This document shows positions 27,002 through 35,245 of a DNA stretch of 64,000 nt, piece by piece. Source of the DNA: Streptomyces regalis (GTDB lineage: Bacteria > Actinomycetota > Actinomycetes > Streptomycetales > Streptomycetaceae); NCBI RefSeq assembly GCF_001509475.1, contig NZ_LLZG01000360.1, forward strand, positions 26,962 through 90,961, read 5' to 3'. The notes beneath the pieces were generated by a model that was given only the letters and a program-made list of their open reading frames with translations, was not told where the DNA came from and searched no databases. Within the stretch, counting starts at the first letter, position 1. Each line of letters starts with the position of its first letter. The position numbers were made by a program, and so were the translations under genes.

Positions 27002-27481
27002 CCTGGCCGCAACCCGCTGACCCAGGCGGTCGAGCAGTTCCTCGGCCCGGCGCGTGGACCACGGTGCGCGCATCCGGTCGAGGAGGTCGCCGCCGGGCAG
27101 GCGCAGGCTGGTGAAGAAGGCGAACCGGCAGCCGTCGCCGTCCGCCACCGCCGCCATGCCGCTGGTCAGCACCTTGCCCTGCATCAGGCACCAGCCGGGG
27201 CGCAGCACGACGTCGAACCGCTCCTTGTAGCCGAGCGTGCCGACCGCCTGCCCGGACAGCCGCTCGCCGGAGGACTGTGTGACGGTGAAGGAGCGCAATC
27301 CGCTGACAATGAGGGGGAGTTCGTTCTCGAGGTCGGAGGCGACGGGCCACAGCTGTTCGAGGGGCACGTCGAAACGGCGCTCGGCGTAGGCCGGATGCTT
27401 CGCGGTGGACGCGATGACCTGTAGTCGGCGTACGGCATCGAGTTCGGCTGTCGGCCAACCGCTGTTCACCGAACCGGTCAT
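26978..27481 (-). CDS. SRPBCC-like small protein paired with sigma factor (copy 2)
   Basis: 167 residues from ATG 27481. It shares with copy 1 the opening NSGWPTAELDAVRRLQVIA, the core FDVPLEQLWPVASDLENELPLIV and GWCLMQGKVLTSGMAAV, so the two are paralogues. A START/SRPBCC-like fold is inferred from this pattern only. A good HrdB-type promoter lies upstream (TTGACC, 18 bases, GATTCT). It converges on sigma copy 2, and antisense effects at the 24-base overlap are possible. Confidence 0.65.
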   Translation of the reverse strand: MTGSVNSGWPTAELDAVRRLQVIASTAKHPAYAERRFDVPLEQLWPVASDLENELPLIVSGLRSFTVTQSSGERLSGQAVGTLGYKERFDVVLRPGWCLMQGKVLTSGMAAVADGDGCRFAFFTSLRLPGGDLLDRMRAPWSTRRAEELLDRLGQRVAARSAPGRAE

Positions 27482-27512
27482 TGTTTCGCTCCCTCTGCCT
27501 CGTATGTCAGGG

Positions 27513-27542
27513 AGAATCGCACCGCCCGCCCCGCACGGTCAA
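27513..27542 (-). promoter_or_regulatory. HrdB-like promoter of SRPBCC-like gene copy 2
   Basis: On the minus strand, TTGACC (27542-27537), 18-base spacer, GATTCT (27518-27513), ending about 31 bases before the ATG at 27481. It is near the housekeeping consensus and unlike the sigma-type boxes nearby. Confidence 0.55.
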
Positions 27543-27607
27543 GGCCCGGCAAAAGCGAGCGGCGCCAGTGAACCGGATGGTCGCCGGGTAAGAGATTCAC
27601 GCCGCGG

Positions 27608-27634
27608 GGAGTGCATCGGCGCCGCGCCGCCTCT
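27608..27634 (+). promoter_or_regulatory. candidate sigma-specific promoter before PPTase / DAHP synthase
   Basis: GGAGTGCAT (27608-27616), 12 bases, GCCTCT (27629-27634). Both boxes and spacing equal those at 24451 and 33487. It implies a long leader of about 195 bases before the GTG at 27835; the rest of this 353-base gap shows no gene. Confidence 0.6.
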
Positions 27635-27834
27635 TTGTACCTGGGCGGCCGGGACAGCGACTGCCCCAAGCCGCAGGGAAGGGTTCGGGCCGGCGTGGTG
27701 CGGGCGTTCGTGCTGCGCGCCCCCGGAATGCGGGCCCGTCCCCGGCGGTCGCACGGCCAATGTCCGGACATTCGCCGGCATCCGGGCGTCGGTCCTTTCG
27801 AGAGCCATCAGCCAAGGACAGGGAAACGAGCATC

Positions 27835-28500
27835 GTGCAATTCAGTGGGACGCTCCACATTCTTCCCCGCGTATTCTCCAGCACTGGCCCACGTATTCCG
27901 GGGATGGGTTTCGCGGCCGCCTCGGTCCATGAGGGACCGCCGGTCGCCGTGACCGAAGAGGAACGGCGTCTGGCGCGGACGATGCCGCAACCGCGCCGCG
28001 CCGACTTCCTCATCGGGCGCAGCGCGCTGCACCGTGCCGTGCGCGCGGCCGGGACGAGCGCCGGCGCCGTGCTGTGCGACGGACCCCGGCCCCGGCTGCC
28101 CGAAGAGCTCTCGGCGTCGATCAGCCACTCCCGCGGGGTCGCGGTCGCCGTCGCAGGTCCCGCGGACCGCTTCCCGGCCCTCGGTGTCGACCTCGAGCTG
28201 GGGGAACTGCCGGTGCGCGCCGCCCACTTGGTACTGCGCGAGCCCGAGCAGCCGCTCCTCGGCCCGCCCCGGACCGCGGCGTCGCGTCTGCTCACCCTCT
28301 ACTCCGCCAAGGAGGCCGCCTTCAAGGCCCTCAGCCCGCTCATCGGCGCCGACCTGCGCGGACTGCGGGACCTACGGCTCACACCGGACGGCACCGGATT
28401 CCTGGCAGCGGCCACGGGACACCCGGAGCCATATGTGCGCGTGAGCGTACGGCACCTGCCGCAGGGTGGCGTGCTGTGCTGGGCGCTTCTGTCCGACTGA
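27835..28500 (+). CDS. Sfp-type 4'-phosphopantetheinyl transferase
   Basis: About 221 residues from GTG 27835 (AAGGACAGGGA upstream); an upstream ATG at 27760 is in frame but poorly supported. Motifs: RRADFLIGRSALHRAV, SASISHSRGVAVAVAG, the magnesium-site ALGVDLELGE and the LYSAKEAAFKALSPLIG motif. It transfers phosphopantetheine from CoA to a carrier-protein serine, so the natural clients are the two ACPs encoded at 36913 and 38183. It is followed by the DAHP synthase after 55 bases, probably one transcript. Confidence 0.9.
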   Translation: MQFSGTLHILPRVFSSTGPRIPGMGFAAASVHEGPPVAVTEEERRLARTMPQPRRADFLIGRSALHRAVRAAGTSAGAVLCDGPRPRLPEELSASISHSRGVAVAVAGPADRFPALGVDLELGELPVRAAHLVLREPEQPLLGPPRTAASRLLTLYSAKEAAFKALSPLIGADLRGLRDLRLTPDGTGFLAAATGHPEPYVRVSVRHLPQGGVLCWALLSD

Positions 28501-28555
28501 CCGGCCCGAACTCACCCCGAACTTCCCCTCACTTGACGACGGAGGTCGATTCGCC

Positions 28556-29809
28556 GTGCCCTCGCCCGCTGTACTCGCATCCCCCAGATCGCCCGACTGG
28601 ACACCGTCCGACTGGCGCCACCGCCCGGCCGCCCAGCAGCCCGACTGGCCCGACGCGGCACTGCTGCGCCGGATCCGCGCCCGGCTGGCCGGCGCCGCAC
28701 CGCTCGTACGGCCGCACGAGATCCTCGATCTGCGCCGCTCGCTGGCTGCGGCCGCACACGGGGACGCCTTCGTGGTGCAACTGGGCGACTGCGCCGAGAC
28801 GTTCGACGGCCCCACCTTCGCCGCGATCGCGGCCCGGGCCGACCTGCTGCATTGCACGGCCGACACCATCGGCTCCGCTCTGGGCCAACCGGTGATCCCC
28901 ATCGGCCGGCTGGCGGGCCAGTACGCCAAGCCCCGTTCCTCGCCGACCGAGCGGGTCGGCGGCCTGGTCCTGCCCTCGTACCGGGGGCACTTGGTGAACG
29001 ACCCGGGGCCGGACCCCGAGGCCCGGGTACCCGATGCGATGCGGCTGCTGCGCGGCCATGCGCACGCACGTGAGGTACTGGCCATGCTGCGGGAACTCGC
29101 CGACTCGGGCATGGCGATGCCGGGCGTCCCGGCGGACGCGGCGCCCGCCGTGTGGACCAGCCACGAGGCGCTGGTGCTCGACTACGAGGAGCCCCAGGTC
29201 CGGCGCGATCCCGTGACCGGTGTCCTCTGCCTGACCTCCACCCATCTGCCCTGGATCGGCGCGCGCACCTGCGACCCCGACGGGGCGCACGTCCGCTTCC
29301 TGTCCGGCGTCGTCAACCCGGTCGGCGTGAAGATCGGTCCGTCCACCGGCCCCGAGGACCTGGCCGCGCTGTGCTCCCGACTCGACCCGGACCGGGAGCC
29401 CGGGCGGCTCCTGCTGATCTCCCGGATGGGAGCGGAGCGGGTGCGCGAGGCACTGCCGCCGCTGGTGGCGGAGGCGGCGCGGCTGGGCCACCCGGTGGTG
29501 TGGCTGTGCGACCCGGTGCACGGCAACACGTACGTCAGCGGCGGCGGGCACAAGACCCGGGACGTGGCGGTGGTGGCCGACGAGATCCGCGGTTTCTTCG
29601 AGGCGGTCCGCTCGGTCGGCGGCCGGCCCGGCGGTCTCCACCTGGAGGCCACCCCGGCCGCGGTCACCGAGTGCGTCGGCGGTGTCGCCGGCATCGCCGA
29701 GGAGGACCTGCCCCGCCGTTACGAGACGGCCTGCGACCCACGGCTCAACGGCTCCCAGACCGCCGAGATCGCCGAACTGACCGCACAGCTGTGCGCGGCC
29801 GGCCGCTGA
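28556..29809 (+). CDS. class II 3-deoxy-7-phosphoheptulonate (DAHP) synthase
   Basis: 417 residues from GTG 28556 (GACGGAGG upstream). Class II motifs: QLGDCAETFDGP (metal Cys), RLAGQYAKPRSSPTE, SHEALVLDYEEPQVR, CDPVHGNTYVSGGGHKTR (metal His), GLHLEATPAAVTECVGG (metal Glu) and CDPRLNGSQT (metal Asp). It condenses PEP with erythrose 4-phosphate, the entry step to chorismate. It is somewhat short compared with primary-metabolism class II enzymes. A second copy inside a biosynthetic cluster, with an anthranilate synthase downstream, indicates extra shikimate flux for an aromatic building block. Confidence 0.93.
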   Translation: MPSPAVLASPRSPDWTPSDWRHRPAAQQPDWPDAALLRRIRARLAGAAPLVRPHEILDLRRSLAAAAHGDAFVVQLGDCAETFDGPTFAAIAARADLLHCTADTIGSALGQPVIPIGRLAGQYAKPRSSPTERVGGLVLPSYRGHLVNDPGPDPEARVPDAMRLLRGHAHAREVLAMLRELADSGMAMPGVPADAAPAVWTSHEALVLDYEEPQVRRDPVTGVLCLTSTHLPWIGARTCDPDGAHVRFLSGVVNPVGVKIGPSTGPEDLAALCSRLDPDREPGRLLLISRMGAERVREALPPLVAEAARLGHPVVWLCDPVHGNTYVSGGGHKTRDVAVVADEIRGFFEAVRSVGGRPGGLHLEATPAAVTECVGGVAGIAEEDLPRRYETACDPRLNGSQTAEIAELTAQLCAAGR

Positions 29810-29837
29810 GCCGGCCGGCCGACGTCCGAGCACCGAG

Positions 29838-29884
29838 GACACACCGATGCCGCCGGGCAAGCAATCCGGCGGCATCGGTGTGTC
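29838..29884. terminator. bidirectional terminator, DAHP synthase / MMPL
   Basis: Perfect 19-bp stem (arms 29838-29856 and 29866-29884, reading GACACACCGATGCCGCCGG and its complement) with a 9-base loop, between two convergent genes. Confidence 0.88.
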
Positions 29885-29905
29885 TGCGGGGCCGTACGAC
29901 GGCGG

Positions 29906-32155
29906 TCAGGCGCCGGTCGGGAGGGTTTCCCGGTCGGCGGGCCGCGCGGGCGCCACGGTGGAGTCGGTGGACGGCTCGGCGAGACCGGCCGGCAGCCACC
30001 GCAGCCACTTCGGCAGGTACCAGTTGGCATCGCCCAGGAGCTTCATCGTGGCCGGCAGCAGCACGATCCGGATGAACGTCGCGTCGACCAGCACGGCCGT
30101 GGCCATGCCCACGCCGGACTCCTTCATGGACAGCTGCGGCAGCATGCCGAACACGCCCGCGACCGCGACCATCACCACGGCCGCGCCGGTGACCACACCG
30201 GCCGTGCCCCTGATGCCCTGCTCGATGGCCCGGGTCGTGGACAGCCCGCGGTCGTGGCCCTCACGTATGCGGCTGACGACGAACACGTGGTAGTCCATCG
30301 ACAGGCCGAACAGGAAGACGAACATGAACAGCGGCACCCACGAGGCGATCCCGCCGGTGCTGGTGAAGCCGAGCAGGCCCTCGCCCCAGCCGCGCTGGAA
30401 GACGAGCACCACGATGCCGTAGGCGGCGCCCACCGACAGCAGGTTGAGCACCAGAGTGAACCCGGCCACCACCAGCGACCGGAACGAGACCAGCATCACC
30501 GCGAAGGTGAACAGCAGCACGAAGCCCGCCACCCACGGGGCCCGGTCCGAGAGGTTCGCGTTGGTGTCGACCGAGGCCGCGGTGGTTCCGCCGACGGCGA
30601 CATCGGCCCCCTCGACGGTGCCGAACGTCGCCGGCAGGACCTTGTCGCGCAGGGTCTTCAGCGCGTGTACGGACGTCTCGTCCGTGCCGGTGCCGGCCAG
30701 GCCGACCGTGGCGACACCGACCTTGCCGTCGTCCGAGACGCGGTAGGTGACCGGGCCGCTCAGCCCCGGCGTGGAACCGGCCGCCTCGGTGAAGCTCTTC
30801 AGCGCCGCGTCGCCCGCGGCCCCGTCCAGGCCGTCGGCCTTGACCACGACCTTGGCCGGGGTCGACGAGCCGGGGAACGCCTCCTGGATGCGCTCGTACG
30901 TCCGCAGCACCGGCAGGCTCTTGGCCGACAGGTCGCTCACGCCCGGGTCGGAGGTGTGCAGTGAGAAGGCCGGGACGACCAGGGCCACCAGCGCGCCGCC
31001 GCAGAGCACCAGCGACACGGCGGGACGGCGCAGTACGGCGCCGAGCACGACGCCCCAGAAGCCGCGCCGGCCTGTGTCCTCGTCGTCCACTCGCATCCGC
31101 GGCAGCAGGGGCACCCGGCCCTTGTCGATCCGGTGCCCGAGCAGCGAGAGCAGCGCGGGCAGCACCGTCACCGAGCCGAGGACGGCCACCGCGACCACGA
31201 TGATCGTCGCGGTCGCCATGCCGTAGAAGATGCCGTTGCCCGACAGGAAGAGTCCGGCCAGGGAGACGATGACGGTCAGGCCCGAGACGATGACGGACCG
31301 GCCCGAGGTGGCGGCAGCCGCACTCACCGCCGCCTGCGTGGTGTTGCCGCGCGCCCGCTCTTCGCGCACCCGGCGGATGTAGAACAGCGAGTAGTCGACG
31401 CCGACCGCGATGCCGATGAGCGACATCACGGAGCTGCCGTTCTGGTCGATGTGCACCAGGTGGCTGCTGAGGCTGAGCAGACCGCCGGCGGCGACCACCG
31501 CGGTGATCGCGAGCACCACGGGGAGCAGGGCGGCGACCAGCGCACCGAAGGCCACCAGCAGGATGCCGAGCGTCACCGGGAAGGAGATGGTCTCGGCGTT
31601 CGTGTAGTCGGTGTGCAGCTTCTCCTCGTACTTGTGTGTGAACGAGGCCTCGCCGAACTGCTCGACGGCGATGCCGGGGTGGGACGTGTCCGCCTTCGCC
31701 ACGGCGTCCAGGACCGGCTGTACCTCCTCCTTGGCCTTGACGGCGTCGCCCGCCATGTCGAACTGCACCAGGGCGCTGTGCCGGTCCGCCGAGACGGCCG
31801 CGGCGCCGGCCGGGTCGAACGGCGACACCACGTCGCGCACCTTGCCCGTGCCCTTGATGCGCTGCACGACGTCGGTGACGGCGGTCCGGAACTCCGCGGA
31901 GTCCGCGGTCGCCCTGTCGCTGTGGACGAACACGACCTCGTGCGCGGGGAGGCTCAGCCCGGCGTCGTCCAGAATCCGTTCCGCGTGCCGGGCCTCGCCG
32001 TTGGTCAGCTCGGCCGGGGTCGGCTCCTGCTGGGTGACCATGCCGCCGCCCACGGTGGCCACGACGACGAACGCCAGCCACAGCAACACGGCCGCCCATC
32101 GGTGCGTGGCGCTCCAGTGCCCGGCGGCCTGGGCCAGGCCTCGCCTGCTTGTCAC
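29906..32155 (-). CDS. MMPL/RND-family transporter
   Basis: 749 residues from GTG 32155 (GAGGAGAA upstream). Two repeats each have a large external domain and about six membrane helices: a first helix (WAAVLLWLAFVVVATVGGG), the bundle around VTLGILLVAFGALVAALLPVVLA with GIAVGVDYSLFYIRRVREE, and in the second half FVFLFGLSMDYHVFVVSRIREG. The GVDYSLF and GLSMDYHVF motifs are the family's proton-relay Asp-Tyr pairs. Such proteins export lipids and lipid-like metabolites, so this is the likely exporter or resistance pump for the cluster product. Confidence 0.9.
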   Translation of the reverse strand: MTSRRGLAQAAGHWSATHRWAAVLLWLAFVVVATVGGGMVTQQEPTPAELTNGEARHAERILDDAGLSLPAHEVVFVHSDRATADSAEFRTAVTDVVQRIKGTGKVRDVVSPFDPAGAAAVSADRHSALVQFDMAGDAVKAKEEVQPVLDAVAKADTSHPGIAVEQFGEASFTHKYEEKLHTDYTNAETISFPVTLGILLVAFGALVAALLPVVLAITAVVAAGGLLSLSSHLVHIDQNGSSVMSLIGIAVGVDYSLFYIRRVREERARGNTTQAAVSAAAATSGRSVIVSGLTVIVSLAGLFLSGNGIFYGMATATIIVVAVAVLGSVTVLPALLSLLGHRIDKGRVPLLPRMRVDDEDTGRRGFWGVVLGAVLRRPAVSLVLCGGALVALVVPAFSLHTSDPGVSDLSAKSLPVLRTYERIQEAFPGSSTPAKVVVKADGLDGAAGDAALKSFTEAAGSTPGLSGPVTYRVSDDGKVGVATVGLAGTGTDETSVHALKTLRDKVLPATFGTVEGADVAVGGTTAASVDTNANLSDRAPWVAGFVLLFTFAVMLVSFRSLVVAGFTLVLNLLSVGAAYGIVVLVFQRGWGEGLLGFTSTGGIASWVPLFMFVFLFGLSMDYHVFVVSRIREGHDRGLSTTRAIEQGIRGTAGVVTGAAVVMVAVAGVFGMLPQLSMKESGVGMATAVLVDATFIRIVLLPATMKLLGDANWYLPKWLRWLPAGLAEPSTDSTVAPARPADRETLPTGA

Positions 32156-32267
32156 GGTCTTCTCCTCTGTTGAGGGCCAGTCGGCTCCAACGAGCCACGC
32201 TGGATCAGGAGGAGGCGGGGCGCCGAAACGTTCCGTACGTCTTCGCACGGACTTAGGGCTGCCCTAG

Positions 32268-32428
32268 GGCCCTTCTGATGGATCTCCGCGGCGTCGCGAC
32301 GCCCGGCACGCACGCTCGCCGCACGGCGCGAAGGGCCAGGTGGCTCCGCCACATGACCCTCCACGCCGCACGCCGATCGCACGCACCGAACGCCGCTCCT
32401 TCTTCCACGGAGATCCATCAGAAGGGCC
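32268..32428. repeat. palindromic MITE-like element A (161 bp)
   Basis: Terminal inverted repeats begin GGCCCTTCTGATGGATCTCC (one inner mismatch further in). The centre has the hairpin GTGGCTCCGCCAC, and the core blocks GGCACGCACGCTCGCC and GATCGCACGCACC are shared with the element at 47155. It encodes no protein. It sits between the divergent MMPL and hydrolase genes, about 112 bases from the MMPL start and 46 from the hydrolase start. A target duplication is not clear. Confidence 0.75.
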
Positions 32429-32474
32429 GACTCCTGACAGGCCGACCAGTAAGCAGAGCACCCCTGGAGCCGTC

Positions 32475-33371
32475 GTGGACACCGTGGAGAACAGCACCCC
32501 GCCCATGCCCGAACTGGCAGGAGTCCGGCATCACCACGTCAGCGTGCGCGGTGTGCGGCTGCACGTCGCGGAGGTGGGAGAAGGCGAACCGGTCGTGCTG
32601 CTGCACGGCTTCCCGCAGCACTGGTACGGCTGGCGGCGGCTTGTCCCGCTGCTGTCCGGCCGGTACCGGCTGCTGTGCGTGGACCAGCGCGGCTTCGGGT
32701 GGTCCGACGCGCCGGCCAAGGGCTACGACACCGACAGCAGGGTGGCCGACGTACTCGCCCTCCTCGACGAACTGGGCCTGAAGCAGGTCCGCCTCATCGG
32801 GCACGACTGGGGCGCGTGGACCGGATTCCACGTCTGTCTCCAAGCCCCGGAGCGGATCCGGCACTACCTGGCGCTGAACATGATGCATCCCTGGCCGCGG
32901 CACCACCGGCTGATGCCGCAGTCCTGGCGGTTCTGGTACACGGCGCTGCTGGAGCAGCCGCTGCTGGGCCGCTGGATGCTGCGCAACCGCCCGGGTTTCA
33001 CGCGCTACCTGATGCGCAAGGGCGTGGTCGACAAGGCGGTGTGGACGCCGACCGCGATGGAGGAATTCGTGCGCTCCAGCCAGGAGCCCGGGCGGGCGCG
33101 GGCCGGTGAGGCCCTGCACCGCGCCTTCGCACTGCGGGACATCGCCAAGCTGCTCCTGGGCCGCTACAAGAAGCTCCGTCTGACCACACCGACGGTGATC
33201 CTCGCGGGCGAACGGGACTTCATGCTCCCGCCCGGCGTCATCACGGAAGCGGGCCGCCACGCGGACGACCTCCGCGTCAAGGTGATCCCCGGCACCGGCC
33301 ACTACCTCCACGAGGAACGCCCCCACCTGGTGGCCGCGGAGGCGATGACCCTCTTCTCCGGCCGCCACTGA
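32475..33371 (+). CDS. alpha/beta hydrolase, epoxide hydrolase-like
   Basis: About 298 residues from GTG 32475; GTG 32484 is also possible. Earlier in-frame starts lie inside the MITE and are rejected. Motifs: oxyanion region LLHGFPQHWYGWR, nucleophile elbow GHDWGAWTG with Asp as nucleophile, LAGERDFMLPP (acid) and GTGHYLHEERP (His). An aspartate nucleophile points to epoxide hydrolase or dehalogenase chemistry rather than ester cleavage. No signal peptide. It ends at its own terminator hairpin, so it is a separate unit in the cluster; a tailoring role is possible. Confidence 0.82.
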   Translation: MDTVENSTPPMPELAGVRHHHVSVRGVRLHVAEVGEGEPVVLLHGFPQHWYGWRRLVPLLSGRYRLLCVDQRGFGWSDAPAKGYDTDSRVADVLALLDELGLKQVRLIGHDWGAWTGFHVCLQAPERIRHYLALNMMHPWPRHHRLMPQSWRFWYTALLEQPLLGRWMLRNRPGFTRYLMRKGVVDKAVWTPTAMEEFVRSSQEPGRARAGEALHRAFALRDIAKLLLGRYKKLRLTTPTVILAGERDFMLPPGVITEAGRHADDLRVKVIPGTGHYLHEERPHLVAAEAMTLFSGRH

Positions 33372-33388
33372 CACCCGGTCACCGAAAT

Positions 33389-33419
33389 GCCGCACGCGCC
33401 AGGGCTCGGCGCGTGCGGC
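33389..33419 (+). terminator. terminator after alpha/beta hydrolase
   Basis: Perfect 12-bp GC-rich stem (GCCGCACGCGCC / GGCGCGTGCGGC) with a 7-base loop, 17 bases after the stop codon. Confidence 0.75.
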
Positions 33420-33486
33420 GCCGGCCGGGTGGCCGGGCCGGTCGGTGCCGGGGAATGCGGGCCTCCGGAAAATCTTGGATTCCGGT

Positions 33487-33513
33487 GGAGTGCATGGGCT
33501 GGATTCGGCCTCT
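33487..33513 (+). promoter_or_regulatory. candidate sigma-specific promoter before main biosynthetic operon
   Basis: GGAGTGCAT (33487-33495), 12 bases, GCCTCT (33508-33513), ending 128 bases before the ATG at 33642. It shares GGAGTGCATGGGCTG with the site at 24451, and the same 21-base register with the sites at 24451 and 27608. Confidence 0.6.
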
Positions 33514-33641
33514 TGTCTGATGTCGGACGCCACCGCCCCGGTGAGCGGATCCGGCCCTCCCCCCACGCACACGTAACAGCCCCATCCGGGCGCGTTTGCG
33601 CTGCCCGCACGTTATCGCCAGGCCGAGCAGAGGGAACCGCC

Positions 33642-35240
33642 ATGCCCGACATATCCGCACTCAAGCTCGATGTCGTCCCCGAGCCGACCGCGCCCCTCGG
33701 AATCCTCCCGACCGTCGCGGCCGAGAAGTACCCCGACACTCCCTTCCTCTCCGACACGCCGTGGCGCACCTACGACGGTCCGGTCCGCAACTTCGGCGAG
33801 TTCGCCCGGGCGATCGACGACTACGCCGACCGGCTCTGGGCCGGAGGAGTCCGCCGCGGGGACGTCGTCGCCGTGGTGCAGCGCAACCACATCGAGGTCG
33901 AGGGCGTCATGTGCGCCCTCGGCAAGATCGGCGCGCTGCCCGCCCTGCTCTCCTCCGCCATGGAGACCGGAGAGCTCCTGGAGTGCTTCGCACGGCTCGA
34001 GAACCCGTACCTCCTCGTCGATTCCTTCGGGCTGTCCCGGCTCGTCGAACACCGGTACGCGCTACGGCAGTTGACCCGCAACGTGCTGTGCCTGGAAGAG
34101 ACGGACGAGAACTGGGTCGTACCGCTGCAGGAGCGGATCGCTCACACCGCTGATCCGCGGGACGAGGACGAGTGGTTCGTCATCACCCACTCGTCCGGTA
34201 CCACCGGTGCGCCCAAGATGGCCGCGCACTCCACCCGTTCGCTGTTCGGCATGGTCGCGCCGATGATCATGATCTTCCGCGACCAGTACTCGCCGCAGGA
34301 CCTGAACGCCAAGCACCTCTCCTTCGTGCACGCCCGCACCTGTGCCGGCACGCTCGCCTCGCTGGAGACCGCGATGCCCGCGCTGGCCATCGCCGACCCG
34401 GACCCCGCCAACGTCAAGCGCCTGATGCTGGAGCACCGCCCGACCTCCATCGAGACCCACCCGAACGTCTACATCCAGTGGGAGTCCCTGGCCCACGACC
34501 CGGACCGCCCCTTCCGGCACGTCGAGCGGTTCATCAGCACCTTCGACGCGATGCACCCGCGCACCGTGCGCACCCTGCTGGGCGCCTCGGAACACCCGCG
34601 CGCGCACTACTTCCAGGCGTACGGCCAGACCGAGTCGGGCCCCATCTGCCTGCGCATCGTCACCCGCGAGGAGTCCGCCGCCTACTCGCCGCGCAACGTC
34701 GGCCACTCCGGCGGCGGGATGGAGATCCGCATCGTCGACGACAACGGCGTGCCGCAGCCGGCGAACACGCCCGGATTCATCGAGACCCGTTCCCCCGGCC
34801 GCATGCGCGGCTACGTCGGCGGCGGCCCCATGCCGCCCCAGGACTCCTGGTGGCCCATGGGCGACATCGGCCGCCTGCTCGACGACGGCTCGCTCGAACT
34901 CCTCGACCGCATCGTCGAACACGTCGACGGCGTCGGCAGCCTCCTGGAGAAGGAGGACCACCTGCTGGAGGCCATGCCCGAACTCGTCGAACTGGTCCTG
35001 GTCAAGGACGAGGACGACAGCTCCGTGTTCGCCGTGGCCTGTCCGCGCCCGGGCACCACACCCGACCCGGAGCGGTTCCGCGCCGTCGCCGCCGAGGCCG
35101 GCCTGCCCGACCTTCAGGTGCGCTTCTGGGAGTGGGAGGCCATGCCCGTCACCGGCTCCTACAAGGTCCGCAGGTCCGTACTGCGCCGCAAGCTCGCCGG
35201 CCGTATCCAGCGCACCGCCACCGCCCGGAAGGAGGCCTGA
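33642..35240 (+). CDS. AMP-forming acyl/aryl ligase (ANL superfamily), first of three
   Basis: 532 residues from ATG 33642. Adenylation motifs: P-loop THSSGTTGAPKMAAHS, YGQTESG, WWPMGDIGRLLDDGSLELLDR and, near the end, MPVTGSYKVRRSVLRRKL with the catalytic lysine. It activates a carboxylate as acyl-AMP, then loads it on CoA or a carrier protein. It heads the seven-gene operon; the FAAL gene starts five bases after its stop. The substrate is not readable. In nitrite-dependent pathways some ANL enzymes instead activate nitrite for diazotisation, so this is one of three candidates for that step (inference). Confidence 0.85.
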   Translation: MPDISALKLDVVPEPTAPLGILPTVAAEKYPDTPFLSDTPWRTYDGPVRNFGEFARAIDDYADRLWAGGVRRGDVVAVVQRNHIEVEGVMCALGKIGALPALLSSAMETGELLECFARLENPYLLVDSFGLSRLVEHRYALRQLTRNVLCLEETDENWVVPLQERIAHTADPRDEDEWFVITHSSGTTGAPKMAAHSTRSLFGMVAPMIMIFRDQYSPQDLNAKHLSFVHARTCAGTLASLETAMPALAIADPDPANVKRLMLEHRPTSIETHPNVYIQWESLAHDPDRPFRHVERFISTFDAMHPRTVRTLLGASEHPRAHYFQAYGQTESGPICLRIVTREESAAYSPRNVGHSGGGMEIRIVDDNGVPQPANTPGFIETRSPGRMRGYVGGGPMPPQDSWWPMGDIGRLLDDGSLELLDRIVEHVDGVGSLLEKEDHLLEAMPELVELVLVKDEDDSSVFAVACPRPGTTPDPERFRAVAAEAGLPDLQVRFWEWEAMPVTGSYKVRRSVLRRKLAGRIQRTATARKEA

Positions 35241-35245
35241 ACACC

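Noticed and set aside
29906..32198. Other long frames overlapping the MMPL gene
   Set aside because: They lack family features and are shadows produced by high third-position GC.
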